Notes: a model not told the origin generated them from the sequence alone. Shown: positions 1 through 5,708, counted from the first letter of the stretch. The stretch is DNA of 9,262 nt from an uncultured Corynebacterium sp. (GCF_946221155.1 NZ_CAMIAN010000055.1:1-9262), one strand, 5' to 3'. Numbers and translations are program-made.

Positions 1-191
1 GCAAAGTGAACCTCAATACCGCCGACGCCACGCAGCTGGAAACCATCAGCGGAATCGGCCCCGCCACCGCCGAGGCAATCATCGATTGGCGAGAATCCAA
101 TGGTCCCTTCACGAATGTGGAGCAGCTCCTGGACGTCCGCGGCATCGGTCCGGCGAAGTTCGAAGCGATGCGCGATGCCGTCACGATCTAG
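1..191 (+). CDS. comEA: ComEA helix-hairpin-helix DNA-binding protein, C-terminal fragment
   Basis: This is the 3' end of a gene that enters from the left edge; the reading frame is already open at base 3 (Lys-Val-Asn-Leu-Asn-Thr-Ala). The visible 60 or so residues form a tandem helix-hairpin-helix domain: KVNLNTADATQLETISGIGP, then a second hairpin around LLDVRGIGPAKFEAMRDAV. The KVNxNTA opening and the two GIGP turns are the hallmark of the ComEA C-terminal domain. In ComEA this domain binds double-stranded DNA non-specifically at the outer face of the membrane and hands it to ComEC. The N-terminal membrane anchor and any SLBB domain would lie outside the window. The GTG at base 6 is an internal Val codon, not a start. 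comEC follows immediately and overlaps the stop codon, which supports the identification and suggests translational coupling. Confidence 0.9.
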   Translation, partial: KVNLNTADATQLETISGIGPATAEAIIDWRESNGPFTNVEQLLDVRGIGPAKFEAMRDAVTI

Positions 192-2199
192 TTCTCTGGC
201 GTTGGGCTCGCTGGAGTTTGGATCTGCGAAGCTACGAACCCGTGCAGCGCTGCCCGAGAAGCAGGAACCGCCAGAGCCATTTAGCCCGGAGGCTGTTACC
301 AAGGCCCGCGGCGTGGACCTGCGGCTCGTCCCCGTTGCGCTCGGGTGTTGGCTCATGGCCGCCGCGATCATACTGACCCGCAGCTTCTGGCCGCTTGCCA
401 TAGGAGGAGTCATCACCCTCGCCAGCGCTGCGTGGTGGTGGCACGCTCGCCACAGCTACGGGGCTCCGTGGCGTCGCCTCCTCGCACGCAGTGTTGCCAC
501 TGTCGGCGCCGTCGCCAGCGCGGTGGGCTTGGGCACATGGTGGCGGATCTTTCTTATTGACGCCCAGCCGCTGCTGCAGAATCTCTCCAACCAATCGGAC
601 AGTGTGCAGCAGCGGGTGACGGTGGCGGGGTTGCCGAAACAGGTCGCGGAGGGGACGGTGCTGGTTCCCGTGGACGTCGACGGCCTGGGGGAGGTGCCGC
701 TCTTCTTACGTCCCGGCCTGGCCGGTGCCGGTGCTAAAGGCGACGGAGTAGACGGAGTAGACGGAGGCATAGCGGGCGCCGGCGACTTCACGACCCTACA
801 ACCCGGCATGAGCTTCGACATCGCCGCCACCTTGCGCCCCGCCCGCGGAGCGGAGATGGTTCCAGTTACCTTGTCTGCCACCCGCGCACCCGAGAACGTC
901 ACCGAGCCGGAGGGTATATGGGGAGTCACCGCCTGGCTACGCGAAAGCTTTCATGCGCTGTGCGCTGATCTGCCGTGGGAAGCTGGGAAGATCCTTCCCG
1001 GCATGGTGTTAGGGGACGTCAGTATGCAGGACTCCACCCTGCGCAGCCAGTTCACCGTCACCGGGCTAAGCCACCTCAGTGCGGTTTCCGGTTCCAACGT
1101 CGCGGTGGTCACCGGAGCTGCACTGGTGCTGGCCACGGCTTGCAGGGCAGGGTACTTCACCCGGCTGCTGGTGGCAGCCGGCGCCCTCGTGGCCTTCGTT
1201 TTGCTGGTCGGCCCGGAACCCAGTGTGCTGCGTGCGGCGATCATGGGCAGCGTTGGACTGGTGGCAGTGGCCTCTGCCCGCTGGACGGACATCATCGCCT
1301 CCTTGAGCGCAGCCATTATCGCGCTAATGGTGCTTTCCCCAGGTTTGGCCATTAGCTACGCCTTCGTGCTCTCGGCAGTGGCGACGGCGGGCATTGTGGT
1401 GCTGCTGCCCTGGTGGTCAAAAGCCGTGCTTGCAAGGTTGCCGTTGATTCCCTGGCTGCCCGTACACGAGCGTCCTACCGAGCTACAGGCGATGGCGGTG
1501 CGGATGTTTCTAGTGGCTATCGTGGCGGACCTGGTAACTATCCCGATCATCGTTCACATGACGGGGAAAGTCTCCCTGGTTGCGGTGATCTGCAACCTTG
1601 CGGTGACGGCGGTGGTTCCATTGATCACTGTCTTGGGGCTCATGGCAGCACTGCTGGCGGCAATTTATCCACCGGTGACGATCTTCCTGGCCAAGATCAT
1701 CATCGCCCCCGCCGTACCGTGCGCGGCGTGGGTACTGCAGGTGGCCCGTACGGGGTCTGGCGCGCCAATGCTCGCCACCCCAGGAGGCTGGGCATGGGCG
1801 GGCATCGCCAGTGCACTGTTGGCAGTCTTGCCGGTGAGCGTGCGCTATGCCCGCCACTGGCGGACCCTCCGGTGGGGCTGGGCCACGCTTCTGTGCGGGG
1901 TGCTGATCCTGGGGATATGGGGACGAGGGGGCGTCATAAAGCTAGAAAAGCCAGAGTCATCCGCCGCAATCACAACAGGTCCGGTGGATCTCAGCGGCAA
2001 AGTAGTGTTTCAGGTTCGCGATGACGACCAAGCGATGCGGCAGCAGCAACAGATCGACACAGTCGTGGCAGAGAAAGGGGGAGCGCAACAGGTAGCGGTG
2101 ATTGTGACGCAGTGTGGGAAGCCACACGATAGGCCGAGCTTCATGCCCAACGGCGTGCCCGTGTACTACCCGTGCAAGGACAAGGTGGAGATCCGTTAG
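175..2199 (+). CDS. comEC: ComEC/Rec2-type DNA internalisation channel, without C-terminal nuclease domain
   Basis: This is a polytopic membrane protein of about 674 residues expected to form the channel that passes single-stranded DNA into the cytoplasm. From the ATG at 175 there is a polar N-terminus (1-50), hydrophobic segments (about 52-90 and 105-130), a soluble beta-rich OB-like part (about 140-270, DUF4131-like), then the competence domain. Its signature GLSHLSAVSGSNV is at about 297-309 and many transmembrane helices follow to about residue 588. The last 85 or so residues are soluble. They contain no HxHxDH metallo-beta-lactamase motif, so the nuclease-like domain of Bacillus ComEC is absent, as I recall for the mycobacterial homologue. 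The frame is open back to 100, but starts at 100 and 115 would lie deep inside comEA. ATG 175 gives a 17-base overlap with comEA; no strong ribosome-binding site is visible, so the start is uncertain (a TTG or GTG further in is possible). A role in actual transformation is not shown by the sequence. Confidence 0.88.
   Translation: MPSRSSSLALGSLEFGSAKLRTRAALPEKQEPPEPFSPEAVTKARGVDLRLVPVALGCWLMAAAIILTRSFWPLAIGGVITLASAAWWWHARHSYGAPWRRLLARSVATVGAVASAVGLGTWWRIFLIDAQPLLQNLSNQSDSVQQRVTVAGLPKQVAEGTVLVPVDVDGLGEVPLFLRPGLAGAGAKGDGVDGVDGGIAGAGDFTTLQPGMSFDIAATLRPARGAEMVPVTLSATRAPENVTEPEGIWGVTAWLRESFHALCADLPWEAGKILPGMVLGDVSMQDSTLRSQFTVTGLSHLSAVSGSNVAVVTGAALVLATACRAGYFTRLLVAAGALVAFVLLVGPEPSVLRAAIMGSVGLVAVASARWTDIIASLSAAIIALMVLSPGLAISYAFVLSAVATAGIVVLLPWWSKAVLARLPLIPWLPVHERPTELQAMAVRMFLVAIVADLVTIPIIVHMTGKVSLVAVICNLAVTAVVPLITVLGLMAALLAAIYPPVTIFLAKIIIAPAVPCAAWVLQVARTGSGAPMLATPGGWAWAGIASALLAVLPVSVRYARHWRTLRWGWATLLCGVLILGIWGRGGVIKLEKPESSAAITTGPVDLSGKVVFQVRDDDQAMRQQQQIDTVVAEKGGAQQVAVIVTQCGKPHDRPSFMPNGVPVYYPCKDKVEIR
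742..768 (+). repeat. 9-bp tandem repeat GACGGAGTA inside comEC
   Basis: Three consecutive copies of a 9-base unit occur (GACGGAGTA, GACGGAGTA, GACGGAGGC). They are codon-aligned and encode Asp-Gly-Val, Asp-Gly-Val, Asp-Gly-Gly at about ComEC residues 190-198. The repeat sits in a Gly/Ala-rich loop between beta strands of the soluble OB-like domain, where length variation should be tolerated. Copy-number change would stay in frame. Confidence 0.8.
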
Positions 2200-2212
2200 A
2201 AGTCGCGCGCGC

Positions 2213-2228
2213 CGATCTGGCAAGATCG
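2213..2228 (+). other. Small inverted repeat just upstream of holA
   Basis: A 6-bp perfect stem, CGATCT and AGATCG around a GGCA loop, lies in the 34-base gap between the comEC stop and the holA ATG, ending 5 bases before the start codon. There is no T-run after it, so it is not an intrinsic terminator. No Shine-Dalgarno-like AGGAG is seen in this gap. The hairpin could influence holA translation, or may be chance. Confidence 0.35.
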
Positions 2229-2233
2229 AACCC

Positions 2234-3217
2234 ATGAACCGCCCCGAGCACCCCGCACCCATCAACCTCATCGTCGGCGGCGACGACTTCCTCGCCGAAC
2301 GGCGCAGGCAGGGCATCGTCGACCAGGCGCGGGCCGCCAGCGGAGACCCAAACCTGCCGGTAGAGATGCGCAAGGCCTCGGAACTCAGCGCACCCGAACT
2401 GGCAGAACTGCTCAGCCCCAGCCTGTTCGCCGAAGACCGCATCGTAGTCGTCACCGGTGTGGAAGACACCGGCAAGGAGATCGTCGGGCTGCTGGAACAA
2501 GCCATCAAAGACCCGGCCGACGGGGTGGTGCTGATCATCGTGCACACGGGCAAGGGGCGCAACAAGAAGCTGGTGGATAGCTGGCCGAAGCTCGGCGCGG
2601 TGGTATTCCAGGCCGGGGCGCTGAAAGGCCGCGAGCAGTTGGCCTTCATCGACCAGGAGTTTCGCAGCCAGGGCGCGCGCGTGACCCGAGAAGTGTGCGA
2701 GCTGCTACTGGATGTGGTGGGCAGCGACCTACGCCAGCTGGCCAGTGCCATCAGCCAGCTGGTCGCCGATACGGACGGTCACGTGGATGCTGCTGCCGTA
2801 AAACGCTACTACCAGGGCAAGGCAGAGGTCAGCGGCTTTGAAGTGGCTGACTACGCCATCGCCGGGAACGTCCGCGCCGCAGTGGCGTTGGCGCGCCGGG
2901 CGCTACAGTTGGGCGTGGCTCCGGTGTTGCTGGCCAGCGCGCTGAGCTCCGGGATAGCAGACATCGCGAAGGTGGCGGGCGCAGGCAACATCAACTCCCG
3001 GCGGGACGCTGCGAAATTCGGAATGGCGCCGTGGAAGTTGGATAAGACGATCCGCACCGCCCGGCGCTGGACCACGCCCATGGTTGCGCAGGCAGTACAG
3101 ATCACGGCGGAGCTAGACGCAGGCGTGAAAGGACACAGCGCCGACCCCGACTTCGCAGTCGAGGACGCAGTGCGGAAAATTGCGCACGTCGCTGGCGGGC
3201 AGACAGCGCGCCGATAG
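2234..3217 (+). CDS. holA: DNA polymerase III delta subunit
   Basis: This is the 327-residue delta subunit of the clamp loader, which opens the beta sliding clamp during chromosome replication in the cytoplasm. The N-terminal region (INLIVGGDDFLAERR, about 10-24) matches the AAA+-like domain I of HolA. The middle segment VGSDLRQLASAISQLV (about 162-177), followed by AAVKRYYQGKAEVSGFEVAD (187-206), is typical of actinobacterial delta. The C-terminal helical collar region includes FGMAPWKLDK. The length is normal for the family. The ATG at 2234 was chosen because homologues begin shortly before this IxLIxG segment and an upstream in-frame start at 2114 would overlap comEC heavily. It lies 34 bases after comEC on the same strand, so co-transcription is likely. 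It is convergent with the next gene, with only 7 bases between the stop codons. No terminator with a T-run is seen there. Confidence 0.93.
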   Translation: MNRPEHPAPINLIVGGDDFLAERRRQGIVDQARAASGDPNLPVEMRKASELSAPELAELLSPSLFAEDRIVVVTGVEDTGKEIVGLLEQAIKDPADGVVLIIVHTGKGRNKKLVDSWPKLGAVVFQAGALKGREQLAFIDQEFRSQGARVTREVCELLLDVVGSDLRQLASAISQLVADTDGHVDAAAVKRYYQGKAEVSGFEVADYAIAGNVRAAVALARRALQLGVAPVLLASALSSGIADIAKVAGAGNINSRRDAAKFGMAPWKLDKTIRTARRWTTPMVAQAVQITAELDAGVKGHSADPDFAVEDAVRKIAHVAGGQTARR

Positions 3218-3224
3218 CACAGTG

Positions 3225-4262
3225 CTAGCGGGCGCTAAAGCCCTTCCAGACACCACAGTGCACCGCGTCGTCGTAGCGCGATTCGAAGTCGTACTCGCGG
3301 GTTTCCTCCCATGCTGCTACGCCACCTTCTAGGTGGGAGCCGATGAGCGCGCCCGTCAGCGACGCGCGAGTGCTGCGGTTGCCCGGCCAGTTCACGGCCA
3401 CGTGCAGGAAGTCGTGCGGGGCGTACTGGTCCTGATTATCCAGGTACAGTTGCGCCAGCAGTAGGGCGGAGGCGGTGCAGGAGCCGGCATCCCATCCACG
3501 GCCCAGGATCTGCACAAACTTGCCGCTGTTGCGATATAGCGCCTCGAAGTCGCCTTGCTGCAGGCATGGGGTGAGGTGCTCGTGCACGGCGCTGACGCGG
3601 GAGACTAGCTCGCTCAGTGGAACGTCCGGGCCGGTCAGATCCGTAATCAGGGCCTCGTTCAGATCCGTGAGGATGTCCAGCTTCTCCTCGTTGGTCAGCA
3701 GGCTATCGTTATCAAAGTTTTCGTCGCCGGCTAGGCCCTCTGCGACGTCGAGCAGGCGGGTGCCCTTCCTGGCTGCCAGCATGCAGGCAACCATCGCGCA
3801 CGCGGCGCGGGCCACGCCTGAGTCATGGGTCAGGATGCCCTGCAGGACGGACCAGCCCACGCCCTCATCAGCGGGAGCGAGCAACGCGCTGGCGGCTACG
3901 CGCATTACGGCACCGGAGCCGCCGGAGTGCGTTGCCACATCATCCCAGTGCTCCGCACCGAGCTGGCTCAGGCGATCCAGCGACTCGGTGTTTGAGGCGC
4001 CGGGGAGGCGGTCGTAGTCCGGGTCGTCGTGGTAGTTGATGAAGTGTTGGCCGATGGCCTGCATGCCCTCTTCACGGTCCAGATCTCCGTCGTCGATCTC
4101 CGCCATCGCGGCGCAGAGAGCTAAGGTCATTTGCGTAGCGTCGCTGATTACCAGCGCGTCGGGCAGCGGGGTGCGCTCGGGTTGTGGCGGGTTCAGGTAC
4201 GGGTAACCCCACGCATCGCCCAGGGCGGTGCCGAGCAGGGCTGAGCGGAAGCGATCCTTCAT
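3225..4262 (-). CDS. ADP-ribosylglycohydrolase (DraG/ARH) fold protein with degenerate metal site
   Basis: This 345-residue all-helical protein resembles the DraG/ARH family, which removes ADP-ribose from proteins or small molecules using two Mg2+ ions. Family landmarks: GTALGDAWGYP (11-21), a TDDT-equivalent segment ISDATQMTLAL (39-49), GGSGAVMRVA (114-123), LTHDSGVARAACA (144-156), GRGWDAGSCTASALLLA (254-270) and AVNWPGNRSTRASLTGALIG (289-308). In active members the second segment reads (S/T)DDT and the last reads GxDxDT. Here they read SDAT (40-43) and GNRST (294-298), so one N-terminal Asp and both C-terminal Asp ligands appear replaced (Ala42, Asn295, Ser297), while Asp41 and Thr298 remain. 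This is my alignment by eye. I infer a weak, altered or non-catalytic protein. A good ribosome-binding site lies upstream. It is transcribed alone between convergent holA and co-oriented rpsT. Its substrate is unknown. Confidence 0.8.
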   Translation of the reverse strand: MKDRFRSALLGTALGDAWGYPYLNPPQPERTPLPDALVISDATQMTLALCAAMAEIDDGDLDREEGMQAIGQHFINYHDDPDYDRLPGASNTESLDRLSQLGAEHWDDVATHSGGSGAVMRVAASALLAPADEGVGWSVLQGILTHDSGVARAACAMVACMLAARKGTRLLDVAEGLAGDENFDNDSLLTNEEKLDILTDLNEALITDLTGPDVPLSELVSRVSAVHEHLTPCLQQGDFEALYRNSGKFVQILGRGWDAGSCTASALLLAQLYLDNQDQYAPHDFLHVAVNWPGNRSTRASLTGALIGSHLEGGVAAWEETREYDFESRYDDAVHCGVWKGFSAR

Positions 4263-4274
4263 CCCTTTGTCGAA

Positions 4275-4281
4275 CTCCTTT
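4275..4281 (-). promoter_or_regulatory. Ribosome-binding site of the ADP-ribosylglycohydrolase-like gene
   Basis: On the minus strand AAAGGAG lies 12 bases upstream of the ATG at 4262. It supports this start over internal alternatives. A second purine run (AAAGGG) abuts the ATG and is too close to serve. Confidence 0.65.
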
Positions 4282-4316
4282 GAAACGTCATGTGCAGCAA
4301 ACAGCTGTGGCTGTAG

Positions 4317-4357
4317 CTAGCCCTTTAGAATCTAGCCCTATAGCTTAGGGCATAACG
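4317..4357 (-). promoter_or_regulatory. Putative promoter with palindromic operator-like element
   Basis: On the minus strand an actinobacterial -10-like TAGATT (4329-4334) is preceded by exactly 17 bases that form an interrupted palindrome, GCCCTA-n5-TAGGGC (4335-4351), and then by a poor -35 (CGTTAT, 4352-4357). The half-site AGGGCTAG occurs twice as a direct repeat 15 bases apart (4332-4339 and 4317-4324), flanking the -10. This arrangement would suit a repressor-bound promoter for the ADP-ribosylglycohydrolase-like gene. The palindrome and direct repeats are seen; promoter function is inferred. Confidence 0.4.
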
Positions 4358-4434
4358 AAAACCCGCACCCGGGGGAGGTTGTTACTGTCGTTGCTTTGTG
4401 ACGCAACGTCTCAACCTCGGTGGAAGGGTGCGGG
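4354..4434 (-). terminator. Nested-stem intrinsic terminator of rpsT
   Basis: Three concentric perfect inverted repeats share one axis. The outer 9-bp arms are 4362-4370 and 4426-4434 (CCCGCACCC/GGGTGCGGG), the middle 7-bp arms 4375-4381 and 4412-4418, and the inner 6-bp arms 4389-4394 and 4403-4408 with an 8-base loop. On the minus strand the outer stem is followed at once by TTTTCGTTAT, so it should stop transcription leaving rpsT. On the plus strand no T-run follows, so it is not bidirectional. It is much longer than an ordinary terminator hairpin. Confidence 0.7.
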
Positions 4435-4478
4435 CCTCGATTCAGGCAAGTGCCGGTTGGAGAATCTCCTGATAAACC

Positions 4479-4742
4479 TTAGGCCATCTTGTTGAAGCGA
4501 GCGGCCATGCCGGACTTCTTGTTTGCCGCGTTGTTGCGGTGGATGGTGCCCTTGGTGACGGCCTTGTCGTAGAAGCGGGAAGCGACACGCAGCTGAGCCT
4601 CAGCGGCCTCCTTGTCGCCAGCCTCAACGGCGGCGTTGAACTTGCGGGTCTCGGTGCGCAGGCGGGAACGGATAGCCTGGTTGCGCTTGCGAGCGATCTC
4701 GTTGGTGAGAACGCGCTTCTTCTGCTGCTTGATGTTTGCCAT
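4479..4742 (-). CDS. rpsT: 30S ribosomal protein S20
   Basis: This 87-residue, very basic helical protein binds 16S rRNA in the body of the small subunit, contacting helices h9 and h44, early in assembly. The sequence is classic S20: MANIKQQKKRVLTNEIARKR at the start, RSRLRTETRKF in the middle and KGTIHRNNAANKKSG near the end. It is full length for the family. The ATG at 4742 is supported by a minus-strand AAGAGG about 9 bases upstream and by the conserved MANIK start. It is monocistronic, with its own likely promoter near 4878-4906 and a strong terminator at 4354-4434. In mycobacteria rpsT also lies next to holA on the opposite strand, as here. Confidence 0.98.
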   Translation of the reverse strand: MANIKQQKKRVLTNEIARKRNQAIRSRLRTETRKFNAAVEAGDKEAAEAQLRVASRFYDKAVTKGTIHRNNAANKKSGMAARFNKMA

Positions 4743-4751
4743 GGTGGCGTG

Positions 4752-4757
4752 CCTCTT
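4752..4757 (-). promoter_or_regulatory. Ribosome-binding site of rpsT
   Basis: AAGAGG on the minus strand lies 9 bases before the ATG at 4742, a normal spacing, and it fixes the S20 start. Confidence 0.6.
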
Positions 4758-4789
4758 CTTTCAAAAAGTTATCGGAAAAATCTGTTCAG

Positions 4790-4803
4790 GGGAGCGGGCT
4801 CCC
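4790..4803 (-). other. GC-rich hairpin in the rpsT leader
   Basis: GGGAG and CTCCC arms around a CCCG loop (minus strand) lie about 50 bases upstream of the rpsT start. Nine bases after the stem comes a run of five T on the minus strand. This could be an attenuator or part of a leader structure involved in S20 autoregulation, but the T-run is displaced and the stem is short, so the call is weak. Confidence 0.3.
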
Positions 4804-4877
4804 GACGTGGCCGCGCGGTCTCTTACACCCCACCCAAGGTCCTGTGGGATGCGGCGTGGCCTCGTAGTGCGTGCCAA

Positions 4878-4906
4878 GATCTAACGCTGGCGCTAGTGGC
4901 TGGCAA
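4878..4906 (-). promoter_or_regulatory. Putative rpsT promoter
   Basis: On the minus strand TTGCCA (4901-4906) and TAGATC (4878-4883) are separated by 17 bases, a reasonable SigA-type -35/-10 pair. Transcription from it would give a leader of about 130 bases before rpsT, room for autoregulation. It lies downstream of the PemK-like gene's terminator-like hairpin, consistent with a separate rpsT unit. Confidence 0.45.
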
Positions 4907-4968
4907 TAACAGCACTGTGAACTCGGGAAATGTTAGCAGTCCGCGCGAGGAAAAGGCAAAAAGCTGTG

Positions 4969-5004
4969 GGCTGGGGCTTTTAACCCTAGTTGCTAGCCCC
5001 AGCC
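4969..5004 (-). terminator. Terminator-like hairpin overlapping the stop of the PemK-like gene
   Basis: A perfect 10-bp inverted repeat (AGCCCCAGCC at 4995-5004 with GGCTGGGGCT at 4969-4978) encloses a 16-base loop that contains most of the TAG stop at 4993-4995. On the minus strand a run of five T begins about six bases after the stem. The stem is strong, but the T-run is offset, so termination is likely rather than certain. Confidence 0.5.
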
Positions 5005-5592
5005 GTACTCTTGACGCAGCACGTTGGCGACTCGGTCGAAGCGACGGGAGGGTAGTGGAATACCGCGGCGCTGGATGTGGGATTCCGGAACTTCCAGCAC
5101 CTTATCTATGCGCACCCAGCTATCGCGGTCCGCGCCGGAGCTCCACGGACCGGTGCCGATGGGGATCCAGATGGGTTGGTTAGCGTACTCCTCACGGGAG
5201 GAAATCAGCAGGGTGAGAAGTCGGTGGCTTTTGCGCCCGACCACAAGCACCGCGCGCCGCTCCGGGGACACACCCTTCTTTGGGCGGATGTCGGCCCAGA
5301 CGACCTCACCAGCATCCGCCTGCCCGTCCATATCCGGGATGTAGGTGACGGGGCGAGCTAGTTCTCGGCTGGGGGTTTTGATGGTTTCGTCCCGGCTACC
5401 CGCCAAGCCCGCGTACTCCGCCCCCATGCCCAAGTGTGCGTTGAGTTCCGCAATGCCGCGTTTCAGAGCCTGCCTGCGCGTGAAACGGCGGATATAGAAC
5501 CGCTGGAAGAACCCCTTGATGGCCCCAATGGGATTGCGGGATTTTCCCCGTGGGGGCGTCACATCCACAACGCTTCCTTCGGAACCAACCAT
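4993..5592 (-). CDS. PemK/MazF-like protein with N-terminal extension, no antitoxin partner seen
   Basis: A 199-residue protein. The C-terminal half (about 95-198) resembles the PemK/MazF fold, whose members are mainly ribosome-independent mRNA endonucleases: GEVVWADIRPKKGVSPERRAV at 95-114 with LVVGRK following, LLISSREEY at 128-136, IPIGTGPW at 143-150, and SWVRIDKVLEVPESHIQRRG (158-177) then RRFDRVANVLRQEYGW at the end. The usual Arg-Pro after the first loop reads Arg-Arg-Ala. Residues 1-94 form an extension absent from ordinary 110-residue MazF proteins, with a basic part at 28-45 (FFQRFYIRRFTRRQALKR). From memory, M. tuberculosis Rv2405, next to lepA, has similar size and ending. No small antitoxin ORF is found on either side: lepA is divergent upstream and rpsT lies 250 bases downstream. 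I infer an orphan or repurposed domain. The ATG at 5592 has no Shine-Dalgarno, compatible with leaderless translation. Confidence 0.78.
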   Translation of the reverse strand: MVGSEGSVVDVTPPRGKSRNPIGAIKGFFQRFYIRRFTRRQALKRGIAELNAHLGMGAEYAGLAGSRDETIKTPSRELARPVTYIPDMDGQADAGEVVWADIRPKKGVSPERRAVLVVGRKSHRLLTLLISSREEYANQPIWIPIGTGPWSSGADRDSWVRIDKVLEVPESHIQRRGIPLPSRRFDRVANVLRQEYGWG

Positions 5593-5596
5593 AGAT

Positions 5597-5618
5597 CACA
5601 GGTTACCTGAACCCTGTG
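5597..5618. promoter_or_regulatory. Palindromic element between the PemK-like gene and lepA, with putative leaderless promoter
   Basis: CAGGT-T-ACCTG (5599-5609) is an 11-base interrupted palindrome, and CACAGG/CCTGTG (5597-5602 and 5613-5618) forms an overlapping inverted repeat. On the minus strand the palindrome contains TAACCT (5600-5605), a TAnnnT-type -10 that ends 7 bases before the ATG at 5592. Transcription could therefore begin at or next to the start codon and give a leaderless mRNA; the matching -35 (TTACTG at 17 bases) is weak. A protein bound here would block that promoter and could also affect lepA. Confidence 0.4.
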
Positions 5619-5676
5619 CTCGCAGTAATAAGGTTCGCAGCTAAACCCCGTCTGCTACTTCCGGGCCGATGCATAG

Positions 5677-5682
5677 TAGGGT
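5677..5682 (+). promoter_or_regulatory. Possible -10 element of lepA
   Basis: TAGGGT fits the TAnnnT pattern of actinobacterial -10 elements and lies 26 bases before the lepA ATG, leaving room for the ribosome-binding site. No convincing -35 is seen 16-18 bases upstream, so the call is tentative. Confidence 0.3.
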
Positions 5683-5695
5683 TACGCATAAGCGA

Positions 5696-5705
5696 AAGAG
5701 GAGGG
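5696..5705 (+). promoter_or_regulatory. Strong ribosome-binding site of lepA
   Basis: AAGAGGAGGG lies 3 bases before the ATG at 5709, with its AGGAGG core 4 bases away. It decides the lepA start against the open frame running back to 5616. Confidence 0.75.
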
Positions 5706-5708
5706 CAA

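Noticed and set aside
100..174. Upstream in-frame start codons (100, 115) for comEC
   Set aside because: They would lie deep inside the conserved helix-hairpin-helix coding region of comEA, and the encoded residues do not resemble a ComEC N-terminus.
2114..2233. 40-residue N-terminal extension of holA
   Set aside because: It overlaps the comEC 3' end, is Arg/Cys-rich out-of-frame sequence, and the family normally begins shortly before the INLIVGGDD segment.
1957..2751. Minus-strand open frame (264 codons) opposite comEC and holA
   Set aside because: It spans two real genes on the other strand, is Ser/Arg-rich and has no recognisable motif, typical of shadow frames in GC-rich DNA.
3226..3237. 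Inverted repeat TAGCG/CGCTA at the holA and ADP-ribosylhydrolase-like convergent ends, considered as a terminator
   Set aside because: The loop would be only 2 bases and there is no T-run on either strand.
5616..5708. 31-residue N-terminal extension of lepA
   Set aside because: The strong ribosome-binding site at 5696-5705 and the known LepA N-terminus both point to the ATG at 5709.
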